DNA of 7,957 nucleotides from positions 1 to 7,957 of the forward strand of contig JAHIEZ010000021.1 in assembly GCA_018901355.1 (NCBI GenBank). The letters are read 5' to 3'. A model generated the notes under the pieces. The model searched no databases. It was given only the letters and a program-made list of their open reading frames with translations, and had not been told where the DNA came from. This document shows positions 1-4,569 of the stretch, in pieces. The first letter of the stretch is position 1; each line of letters begins with the position of its first letter. The position numbers and the translations under genes are program-made. Source of the stretch: Patescibacteria group bacterium. Lineage in GTDB: Bacteria; Patescibacteriota; Microgenomatia; UBA12405.

Positions 1-13
1 AAGAGAGGGGGAA

Positions 14-889
14 TTATTTGAGGGTTTGTTGGAGAAAGGCTTTGATGTCTTTTTGGTAGTCGGGGTGACGGAGGGCTAGGGTAAGGTTAACTTTAAGCCA
101 GCGAAGAGGATCGCCGGTGGTCATCCAAAGGTTCGGGGGGCTGGTAAGAGAGTAAACCCGACCGGTTTGAGAAAGAGAGTGAACGGCGTCAGCCCACCAG
201 AGCTCACCTTTGGAAATAGATTGGGTGGAAAGATTTTTGAGAATTTGAGGGGAAGCAACAAAACGACCCCATTGGGTGAAATTACTGGGAGCTTGAGCGC
301 GGGGGACTTTTTCATAAACTCCGCGAATACGGCTGGTTTCTTTTTTGTCAAAGAGAATAGGACCGTAGCGTTCAATTTCACCCCAAGGAACTTGTTGAAC
401 GGCGGCAACGGCGTCGGCTTTTTTTTGAGCAAAGAGAGATAGTAATTTTTTTAGATAAGTGCCGGGTTTAGATTCAATGGCTAGATCGTCGCCAAACATG
501 TAGACGAAAGGGTCGGTGCCGATAAAAGATTTGGCGGCCAAAACAGGGGAGGCATTGCCATAAGGCAGACGGGGAGATTGGGGGATAAATTTAAGAGTGG
601 CTTTTTGCCAAATAAAACGAAGAGAGTTTAAGTAGGCGGTTTTGCCGGTTTGTTTTAGATAGTTTTCCAGTTCGGGATTAGGGGTGAAATAGCGCTTAAG
701 AGAGGGGTCGCCATGACGATGAATGATGGCAATTTGGGTGACACCGGCACCGATAGCTTCTTCAACCAAATATTGGATATTGGGCTTGTCTAAGATGGCG
801 ATTAGCTCTTTGGGATAAGCTTTGACGACGGGAAGAAAACGGGTACCATAACCGGCGGCGGCGATAACGGTTTTAGTAACTTTGATCAT
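14..889 (-). CDS. galU: UTP--glucose-1-phosphate uridylyltransferase, GalU-like
   Basis: This cytoplasmic nucleotidyltransferase is expected to make UDP-glucose from UTP and glucose-1-phosphate for cell-surface glycans. The 291-residue protein has the usual length for bacterial GalU. Visible motifs: the nucleotide-binding loop AAAGYGTRFLPVVKAYPKEL (residues 10-29, with G-x-G-T-R and P-K-E), then DKPNIQYLVEEA (34-45), the segment PYGNASPVLAAK (109-120) where classical GalU has GLGHAV, the metal and substrate site FGDD (132-135), APSNFTQWGRF (200-210), GELWWADA (228-235) and TGDPLRWLK (258-266). The family is clear; the GNASPV variant and the absence of the classical DCG-K-GY motif leave exact sugar specificity less certain (another NDP-sugar pyrophosphorylase is possible). 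The ATG at 889 places the GTR loop at the normal distance from the N-terminus. No Shine-Dalgarno is visible. It is divergent from the lipoprotein gene across 83 bases. Confidence 0.88.
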   Translation of the reverse strand: MIKVTKTVIAAAGYGTRFLPVVKAYPKELIAILDKPNIQYLVEEAIGAGVTQIAIIHRHGDPSLKRYFTPNPELENYLKQTGKTAYLNSLRFIWQKATLKFIPQSPRLPYGNASPVLAAKSFIGTDPFVYMFGDDLAIESKPGTYLKKLLSLFAQKKADAVAAVQQVPWGEIERYGPILFDKKETSRIRGVYEKVPRAQAPSNFTQWGRFVASPQILKNLSTQSISKGELWWADAVHSLSQTGRVYSLTSPPNLWMTTGDPLRWLKVNLTLALRHPDYQKDIKAFLQQTLK

Positions 890-957
890 AAAGACTTAAA
901 TTGAGGATAACATTGAAAAAGTGAAGATGCCAGGGGTGGAACAAGGGGATAATTGGT

Positions 958-965
958 TATATAAT
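958..965 (+). promoter_or_regulatory. -10 element (TATATAAT) of the lipoprotein gene
   Basis: TATAAT at 960-965 lies 7 bases upstream of the ATG at 973, so transcription should begin at or within 1-2 bases of the start codon. A poor -35 candidate (TGGAAC, 937-942) sits 17 bases upstream. The 890-972 divergent gap holds nothing else I can name; a weak galU -10 (TGTTATCCT on the minus strand, 904-912) is possible. Confidence 0.55.
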
Positions 966-972
966 AAACAGG

Positions 973-1377
973 ATGACAGAAAGAAAAATGGACAGAAGAA
1001 GTTTTTTAATAGGAGGAGCAGGATTGGCGGTGGGGTTGGCCGGTTGTGAAAAAGGAAGAGTTAGAGAAGTTAATTTGGAGAAAGGAGAGAGAGTGTTGTG
1101 GACTAGTAGGGGATGTAACGGTCCAAGTGATAGGCAAAATGGACCGGCGAAACCAATAGGATTGTCAAATGGGGAAGGAGTAGTGTTAAAAACCGAATGG
1201 CATATTAATGCTGACGAAAAAGGAAACAGAAATATGAATTGTTGGGTGAGGGTGAGATATTATAATTTTGAGAAAAGAGAGGAAGAAATAGCTTGGCATT
1301 TGGCACCGACTTTGCAAAAAGAAGTAAAAACTGATGAGGGAAAAACTTGGGTGCCGGTGAAAGTGGAAGCAAGGTGA
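973..1377 (+). CDS. Small Tat-type lipoprotein of unknown function
   Basis: The function is not recognised. The N-terminus carries a twin-arginine signal (R8-R9-S-F-L), a hydrophobic run of Gly, Ala, Val and Leu, and a lipobox L-A-G-C ending at Cys25. This predicts export, possibly folded through the Tat system, and lipid anchoring on the outer face of the membrane. The mature part of about 110 residues is polar, rich in Lys, Glu and Arg, with no recognised catalytic motif; Cys48 and Cys89 could form a disulfide. Two starts are possible: the ATG at 973, which is leaderless relative to the -10 at 960-965, or the ATG at 988, which gives an equally good signal peptide starting M-D-R-R. Neither has a convincing Shine-Dalgarno. 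It is a single gene, divergent from galU and followed by the tRNA-Ala-like fragment. It could be a substrate-free envelope protein; nothing ties it to its neighbours. Confidence 0.7.
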   Translation: MTERKMDRRSFLIGGAGLAVGLAGCEKGRVREVNLEKGERVLWTSRGCNGPSDRQNGPAKPIGLSNGEGVVLKTEWHINADEKGNRNMNCWVRVRYYNFEKREEEIAWHLAPTLQKEVKTDEGKTWVPVKVEAR

Positions 1378-1387
1378 AGTTATAAAA

Positions 1388-1424
1388 TTGGCTAGCGCGG
1401 TCCGATGAACATCGGACAGGTCGG
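1388..1424 (+). repeat. tRNA-Ala-like fragment with a hairpin in place of the anticodon arm
   Basis: TTGGCTAGCGCG (1388-1399) is identical to the D-loop and 3' D-stem of tRNA-Ala at 1726-1737, and AGGTCGG (1418-1424) is identical to its variable loop and T-stem start at 1755-1761. Between them lies a perfect palindrome GTCCGAT-GAAC-ATCGGAC (1400-1417), 18 nt, where the true tRNA has a 17-nt anticodon arm. There is no 5' acceptor strand or T-arm, so this is not a functional tRNA. It sits 22 bases upstream of the GIY-YIG start codon. The common ancestry is inferred from two short matches at nearly the right spacing. Confidence 0.55.
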
Positions 1425-1435
1425 AATGAGTGAAG

Positions 1436-1441
1436 TAGAAT
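1436..1441 (+). promoter_or_regulatory. Candidate -10 (TAGAAT) of the GIY-YIG gene
   Basis: TAGAAT ends 5 bases before the GTG at 1447, the same geometry seen at other genes here. No TGn extension or clear -35 was seen, so support is mainly positional. Confidence 0.35.
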
Positions 1442-1446
1442 AGGAT

Positions 1447-1710
1447 GTGGAGCCGTGTGTTTATATTTTGAAATCTTTGAAAACAGGTAGGTTTTATATT
1501 GGAAGTACAAAAGATTTGGATCGGCGATTGAAAGAACACGAGAGAGGAAGTTCAAAATATACTAAAGATCAATTGCCGGTAAAATTGGTTTTTTATCAAA
1601 AATATACGTCTTTAGGTGAGGCGAGAAAAATTGAATATCGGTTGAAGAGGGGAAAGAATAAAGATATAATCGAACGGATTGTAAAGGAAGGTATAATAAG
1701 AATGAAGTAA
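1447..1710 (+). CDS. Small GIY-YIG nuclease family protein
   Basis: An 87-residue single-domain protein of the GIY-YIG superfamily (UvrC N-terminal / YhbQ-like). The defining pair appears as V-Y-I (5-7) and Y-I-G (17-19), followed by the catalytic Arg in DRRLKEH (25-31) and a Glu-rich helix E-A-R-K-I-E-Y-R-L-K whose Glu63 is the likely metal ligand. Family members cleave or nick DNA; the physiological role of these short stand-alone forms is not established, and repair or mobility are both possible. The start is GTG at 1447, since no in-frame ATG precedes the VYI strand; no Shine-Dalgarno is visible. Context is striking: a tRNA-Ala-like fragment lies upstream and intact tRNA-Ala begins at the base after the stop codon. 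This could mean a homing-type element at a tRNA locus, or merely tight packing. Confidence 0.85.
   Translation: MEPCVYILKSLKTGRFYIGSTKDLDRRLKEHERGSSKYTKDQLPVKLVFYQKYTSLGEARKIEYRLKRGKNKDIIERIVKEGIIRMK
1692..1697 (+). promoter_or_regulatory. Candidate -10 (TATAAT) for the tRNA-Ala/tRNA-Trp pair
   Basis: A perfect TATAAT inside the last codons of the GIY-YIG gene, 13 bases before tRNA-Ala. It would give a 5' leader of about 6-7 nt for RNase P to remove. Readthrough from the nuclease gene is the alternative source of the tRNA transcript. Confidence 0.4.
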
Positions 1711-1784
1711 GGGCCCATAGCGTAGTTGGCTAGCGCGTCTCCATGGCATGGAGAAGGTCGGGGGTTCGAGTCCCCCTGGGTCCA
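1711..1784 (+). tRNA. tRNA-Ala (anticodon GGC)
   Basis: A full cloverleaf: acceptor GGGCCCA (1711-1717) with TGGGTCC (1777-1783), D-arm GCGT/GCGC with GG in the loop, anticodon stem TCTCC/GGAGA with loop ATGGCAT (anticodon GGC at 1745-1747), and T-stem GGGGG/CCCCC with loop TTCGAGT. The third acceptor pair is G3:U70, the alanine identity element, and A73 is the discriminator. CCA is not encoded. It abuts the GIY-YIG stop codon with no gap and is 5 nt from tRNA-Trp. Confidence 0.96.
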
Positions 1785-1789
1785 CTTTT

Positions 1790-1860
1790 AGGCTCGTAGT
1801 GAAATGGTATCACCAAGGTCTCCAAAACCTTTATTTCAGGTCCGAATCCTGACGAGCCTG
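1790..1860 (+). tRNA. tRNA-Trp (anticodon CCA), with C at position 55
   Basis: Acceptor AGGCTCG (1790-1796) pairs perfectly with CGAGCCT (1853-1859), with discriminator G73; A1-U72 and G73 are typical of bacterial tRNA-Trp. D-arm GTGA/TCAC, anticodon stem AAGGT/ACCTT with loop CTCCAAA (CCA at 1822-1824), T-stem TCAGG/CCTGA. The T-loop is TCCGAAT, so the nearly universal T55 (pseudouridine) is C. CCA is not encoded. The 5-nt spacing from tRNA-Ala suggests co-transcription. Its 3' half is repeated twice downstream at 1896-2000. Confidence 0.94.
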
Positions 1861-1880
1861 CTCTAGTGAAAGAAATTTGT

Positions 1881-2522
1881 TTAGGTGACATGACGGTCTC
1901 CAACCCCGCAGTGGCGGGGCGAATCCTGACGAGCCTGCCGGAGAAAAAGTAAACTAGTCTCCAACCCCGCAGTGGCGGGGCGAATCCTGACGAGCCTGCC
2001 AAAGCGATAGAGGTAGAGATTTTTGGTTTTTTTAATATATTTTTTATGAGGAAAAGGATAGTTGTGAGAAACGAGAGTCAGGGGGTGATCAAGTTTTTTT
2101 TCCAGAATTTTTTGAAGACGGTTCATAAATTGAGGAAAGAGATAAAGAGTGATGACGGTAGCGGAGGAAAAATCAGCCCGCCAGAAACTTTGTTGTTTGA
2201 CAGAAGCCAAATGTTGTAGTTTGGCTTTTTTGATGGCTTGACGACTGAGACGAACTAAACGAGGGTCAATTTCGTAGCCGATGGCGGTGGCACCGCAACG
2301 GGCGGTGGCAAGAAGAAGACGGCCGTCACCGGAACCGAGATCTAAAACAGTATCTTTGGGGCTAATTTTGGCCAAATCAAGCATTTTTTTGACGGTGGAG
2401 TGAGGGGTGGGGTAATAGATAGCGCCCGGAGCTAAAACTTGGCGATAGATAAGATGACAAAGGAAGGATAAGAGAACCAAGAGGAGACAAAAAAGCAAAA
2501 CAGAACAAAAAAACAAGGTCAT
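1881..2522 (-). CDS. Membrane-anchored FAM173-type SAM-dependent methyltransferase with repeat-derived C-terminus
   Basis: A class I S-adenosylmethionine methyltransferase. An N-terminal hydrophobic segment (about 3-26) should anchor it in the membrane. It is followed by Y-Y-P-T-P (36-40), the SAM-binding motif DLGSGDGR (61-68), the acidic ribose-binding strand G-Y-E-I-D (82-86), T-L-Y-L-F-P (125-130) and V-S-H-N-Y (151-155). This arrangement matches the FAM173/ATPSCKMT family, whose characterised eukaryotic members methylate protein lysines; the bacterial substrate is unknown. The family's normal end is close to Leu-Tyr-Arg-Phe174. Residues 175-213, including RIRPATAGLET, are encoded by the antisense of the two tRNA-Trp repeats, so the native stop appears lost. 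The ATG at 2522 lies 3 bases after the stop of the LysRS-like gene; no Shine-Dalgarno, but TGCTAAAAT is just upstream. Confidence 0.85.
   Translation of the reverse strand: MTLFFCSVLLFCLLLVLLSFLCHLIYRQVLAPGAIYYPTPHSTVKKMLDLAKISPKDTVLDLGSGDGRLLLATARCGATAIGYEIDPRLVRLSRQAIKKAKLQHLASVKQQSFWRADFSSATVITLYLFPQFMNRLQKILEKKLDHPLTLVSHNYPFPHKKYIKKTKNLYLYRFGRLVRIRPATAGLETSLLFLRQARQDSPRHCGVGDRHVT
1896..1939 (+). repeat. tRNA-Trp 3'-half copy 1 with palindrome
   Basis: Three parts in order: GTCTCCAA (the anticodon-loop side of tRNA-Trp, 1818-1825), the palindrome CCCCGC-AGTG-GCGGGG (1904-1919), and CGAATCCTGACGAGCCTG (the T-loop to discriminator of tRNA-Trp, 1843-1860) plus CC. The palindrome replaces a 17-nt segment of the tRNA (1826-1842). 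No 5' acceptor strand is present. It is identical over 44 nt to the copy at 1957-2000 and lies antisense to the extended end of the methyltransferase gene. Confidence 0.9.
1957..2000 (+). repeat. tRNA-Trp 3'-half copy 2 with palindrome
   Basis: The second identical 44-nt copy, 61 nt start-to-start from the first with a 17-nt spacer. Its palindrome is at 1965-1980. Its outer edge at 2000 falls exactly between codons 174 and 175 of the methyltransferase gene read on the other strand. Confidence 0.9.
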
Positions 2523-2525
2523 TTG

Positions 2526-3509
2526 CTATTTTAGCAATTTGGCGGTGGGGAAATAGAGAACTTGGGAAATATTAGCTACATTGGCAAAGAGCATGGCCAG
2601 ACGATCGACACCAACGGCAATACCGGTGCAGGAGGGAAATTTTTTGGTAGCCTTGACGAGAGTTTGGTCGTAAAGATGGAGGGGAAGATGGTGTTTTTGG
2701 CGATAGAGTTTTTCTTTTTGGAAGTTTTTTTGCATAATTGTCGAATCGGTCAGTTCGGTATAAGCGTTGCCAATTTCCATATTGGCGATAAAAAATTCAA
2801 AACGTTGAGAGAACCCCGCCGTAGCGGGGCAAGGCCAGGCTAGAGGTGAGAGGCGGGTGGGGTAGTCGTAGATAATAAAAGGACGGTTTTGAGGAAGATT
2901 CGGTTCGATTTGGTCAATCATGGTTTTGGTAAACCAAGGTTCCCAGTCGGGATCATCGCCGGAAGTATTTTTTAGATTTTTGGCCAAATTGATTTTGGCA
3001 TATTTGAGAAAAAGTTGTTGGAGAGTGGCAGAAGGCCAGGGAGGGGAGAGGTTGATGTTTTTACCGCGGTATTTGAGTATGTTTGTAGCTTTTAAACCTT
3101 GTTTTTGTAGGATTTTTTGGAAAATTTTTAAAATTAGTTTTTGGGTGGTTTGGGCAATATGATGGTAGTTTTTGGCTATTTCGTACCACTCAAGCATAGA
3201 AAATTCGAGATTGTGAGTGGGGCCAATATTTTCCAAATCGCGGAAAGCATGACTAATGGCAAAACAATTGCCAATACCTTGAGATATTAGTTTTTTTAGA
3301 GAGGATTCGGGTGAGGTGGCCAAATAAAAATTTTTTTGACGATGACGCCAGGGAGTGGAAAGGGAGTAAAGACCGGGTTCGAGAGGAAGAGAGGGAAGGA
3401 GGGTGGGGGTGTCAATTTCGTGAAAGTTTTTGGTCAGAAAAAATTGACGAATAAGTTGAACGACCTGTTCTTTGACAAACTGACCGTGAAATTTAGAGAG
3501 GGGAGCCAT
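2526..3509 (-). CDS. epmA: EpmA/GenX-like class II lysyl-tRNA synthetase paralogue
   Basis: A class II aminoacyl-tRNA synthetase catalytic core of the Lys/Asp/Asn group, without the N-terminal OB-fold anticodon-binding domain of true LysRS. The 327 residues match EpmA (GenX/PoxA, about 325), which in enterobacteria attaches (R)-beta-lysine to a lysine of elongation factor P. Visible: motif 1 region E-I-D-T-P-T-L (31-37), motif 2 HAFRDLENIGPTHNLEFSML (87-106), substrate pocket M-E-I-G-N-A-Y-T-E-L-T-D (244-255) and motif 3 G-I-A-V-G-V-D-R (296-303). The EF-P target is inferred; no epmB or efp is in view. I chose ATG 3509 because the upstream ATG at 3560 would overlap rpmG by 49 bases, whereas 3509 starts 2 bases after the rpmG stop. 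A palindrome is inserted in frame, giving C-P-A-T-A-G-F (227-233). Confidence 0.82.
   Translation of the reverse strand: MAPLSKFHGQFVKEQVVQLIRQFFLTKNFHEIDTPTLLPSLPLEPGLYSLSTPWRHRQKNFYLATSPESSLKKLISQGIGNCFAISHAFRDLENIGPTHNLEFSMLEWYEIAKNYHHIAQTTQKLILKIFQKILQKQGLKATNILKYRGKNINLSPPWPSATLQQLFLKYAKINLAKNLKNTSGDDPDWEPWFTKTMIDQIEPNLPQNRPFIIYDYPTRLSPLAWPCPATAGFSQRFEFFIANMEIGNAYTELTDSTIMQKNFQKEKLYRQKHHLPLHLYDQTLVKATKKFPSCTGIAVGVDRLAMLFANVANISQVLYFPTAKLLK
2528..2536 (-). promoter_or_regulatory. Extended -10 (TGCTAAAAT) of the methyltransferase gene
   Basis: On the minus strand TGCTAAAAT overlaps the last codons of the LysRS-like gene; its TAAAAT (2528-2533) ends 5 bases before the ATG at 2522, predicting an essentially leaderless mRNA. 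It could be chance within an AT-rich coding end. Confidence 0.4.
2814..2829. repeat. Palindrome CCCCGC-CGTA-GCGGGG inside the LysRS-like gene
   Basis: A 6-bp stem, 4-nt loop palindrome of the same family as those in the tRNA-Trp copies (both sit in the context AA...C). On the coding strand it is read in frame as P-A-T-A-G, in the loop just before the conserved F-S-Q-R-F-E-F-F segment, leaving the synthetase motifs intact. Confidence 0.8.
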
Positions 3510-3511
3510 TT

Positions 3512-3691
3512 TTATTTTAGTTTGGTGGTTTCTTTGTGTTCGGTTTTTTGACGGCACCACTTGCAGTATTTTTTGAGTTTGAGTTTGTCGGGGTGATTGA
3601 TTTTGTTTCTTTCGGAAAGATAGTTTTGAGAACCGCAGACGGCGCAGAGGAAAGCGACGAGAAAACGGTTGCCTTTTTTTGTTTTAGCCAT
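3512..3691 (-). CDS. rpmG: Large ribosomal subunit protein bL33
   Basis: A 59-residue basic protein of the L33 family, a component of the 50S subunit near the E-site. It starts MAKTKKGNRF and has the zinc-ribbon type of two C-x-x-C pairs (Cys16/Cys19 and Cys43/Cys46) with the family hallmark L-K-L-K-K-Y-C-K-W-C (37-46) and a C-terminal H-K-E-T. Length is slightly above the usual 49-55 residues because of a short basic tail. The Cys-containing form is normally zinc-binding, in contrast to Cys-free paralogues. The ATG at 3691 is preceded by TGGTATAAT and then only six bases, so the mRNA should be leaderless. The stop is 2 bases before the LysRS-like start, suggesting co-transcription. Confidence 0.95.
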   Translation of the reverse strand: MAKTKKGNRFLVAFLCAVCGSQNYLSERNKINHPDKLKLKKYCKWCRQKTEHKETTKLK

Positions 3692-3697
3692 GGAGGG

Positions 3698-3706
3698 ATT
3701 ATACCA
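3698..3706 (-). promoter_or_regulatory. Extended -10 (TGGTATAAT) of rpmG
   Basis: A perfect TGnTATAAT on the minus strand; the hexamer (3698-3703) ends exactly 6 bases before the rpmG ATG, so +1 should fall on or next to the A of ATG. It lies in the 17-base gap after the SGNH hydrolase stop. Confidence 0.7.
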
Positions 3707-3708
3707 AA

Positions 3709-4545
3709 CTATTGGATAAGTTTGTTTTGAAAAATAGTAGAAGCCAGAGTATCACAGAAAAATTGAGCGCCTTGGTCTGAGGGGTGGATATTGTCGTTGC
3801 TGTTGATGAATTGAGGATCTCCTTGATCGTTTTTGAGGCTGGGAGTAAAAGCGTCGGCTAGAGGGAAGTTTTGAGAAGTAGCAAAATTGATGATGTTTTT
3901 GAGATAAAGTTTGATGGTGGAAGTTTTTTCGATTTTTTCCAAAGAAGTGAAAGTATAAGGTGAGCCATTACCAAAAATAATAGAATTGGGGGCGATAGTG
4001 GCAGTCAAAACGATAGGAGTGTCAGGTAAGTTTTTTTTGATTTCGGTGGTAATGGCTCCCAGGGTTAGCCATTGGCGGTCGATACCGGATTGGTTGTTAC
4101 CAAAATTGTTGTAAGCGAAGGATTCGACGGCGATAAGATCTGGTTTTTGAGAAAGAAGAGAAGGAAGAAGGGAAAGTCCTTGTTCAATGTTGCTTGCTCC
4201 TCGACCATAATTTAGAACATTAAATTTATAATAGGGGTAGTAGAGGTTGAGAGATTTTTCTAAGATATCAGAAGGGATGGTGTCAATCATAGAATCTCCC
4301 AAAAGAGCGATAGTAATAACCCGGCCTTCGCCGCCGATATTTTGAAGCAAAGGAGAAGGAGGGGTTGGAGTGGGGGCAGGAGAGGTGGTACTAAGACCGA
4401 GGACTTGAGGGGAAAACAGAGGGCTAGGATTGATTCTGCGGGGTTGATAAGCGATCTGAAGTTGGAAAAAAAGAGGGATTTGAGCTTTAACAGGAGAAGG
4501 GGAGAAAAAAAAGAAAATAAAAAGAAAAAAGAAGAAAAGTAGCAT
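3709..4545 (-). CDS. Secreted SGNH/GDSL-family hydrolase
   Basis: A 278-residue exported esterase-like protein. A very hydrophobic N-terminus (Leu/Phe, 2-14) ends in V-K-A (19-21), a plausible signal peptidase I site, although it could also stay as a membrane anchor. A Pro/Thr/Ser-rich linker (about 52-65) precedes the catalytic domain. SGNH blocks: I, L-G-D-S-M with nucleophile Ser85; II, N-Y-G-R-G (112-116); III, E-S-F-A-Y-N-N (141-147), an atypical version of G-x-N-D; V, D-N-I-H with Asp251 and His254. The family includes acetyl-esterases, lipases and peptidoglycan or polysaccharide O-deacetylases; the substrate here is unknown, but an envelope glycan is a reasonable guess. It follows hpf by 24 bases on the same strand, with its own strong -10. 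No Shine-Dalgarno precedes the ATG at 4545. Confidence 0.85.
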   Translation of the reverse strand: MLLFFFFLFIFFFFSPSPVKAQIPLFFQLQIAYQPRRINPSPLFSPQVLGLSTTSPAPTPTPPSPLLQNIGGEGRVITIALLGDSMIDTIPSDILEKSLNLYYPYYKFNVLNYGRGASNIEQGLSLLPSLLSQKPDLIAVESFAYNNFGNNQSGIDRQWLTLGAITTEIKKNLPDTPIVLTATIAPNSIIFGNGSPYTFTSLEKIEKTSTIKLYLKNIINFATSQNFPLADAFTPSLKNDQGDPQFINSNDNIHPSDQGAQFFCDTLASTIFQNKLIQ

Positions 4546-4551
4546 GTTTTT

Positions 4552-4560
4552 ATTATAACA
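4552..4560 (-). promoter_or_regulatory. Extended -10 (TGTTATAAT) of the SGNH hydrolase gene
   Basis: A perfect TGnTATAAT on the minus strand, with the hexamer (4552-4557) ending 6 bases before the ATG at 4545; this predicts a leaderless transcript. It has the same geometry as rpmG. Confidence 0.7.
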
Positions 4561-4569
4561 GGGGAGAGT

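Noticed and set aside
1388..1424. A functional extra tRNA (loop containing GAA, Phe-like)
   Set aside because: There is no 5' acceptor strand or T-arm, and the hairpin (18 nt with an even loop) cannot form a 5-bp stem with a 7-nt anticodon loop.
1186..1555. Two overlapping minus-strand open frames opposite the lipoprotein gene and the GIY-YIG start
   Set aside because: The composition is biased (Phe, Ser, His, Pro) as expected for antisense of G- and A-rich coding sequence, with no start signals or domains.
1896..2000. A CRISPR array of two repeats with one 17-nt spacer
   Set aside because: Only two units are present, the spacer is too short, the repeat is mostly tRNA-Trp sequence, and no cas gene is present.
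1730..2002. Minus-strand open frame of 90 codons over the tRNA-Ala, tRNA-Trp and repeat region
   Set aside because: It is the antisense reading of two tRNA genes and the tRNA-Trp repeats; peptides such as G-T-R-T-P-D-L are typical of spurious frames opposite tRNAs.
3509..3560. An N-terminal extension of the LysRS-like protein from the ATG at 3560
   Set aside because: The extra 17 residues are basic, read out of frame through rpmG, and overlap it by 49 bases; the ATG at 3509 directly after the rpmG stop fits better.
3536..3730. Plus-strand open frame of 64 codons
   Set aside because: It is the complement of the clear rpmG gene, which has family cysteine pairs and a perfect extended -10.
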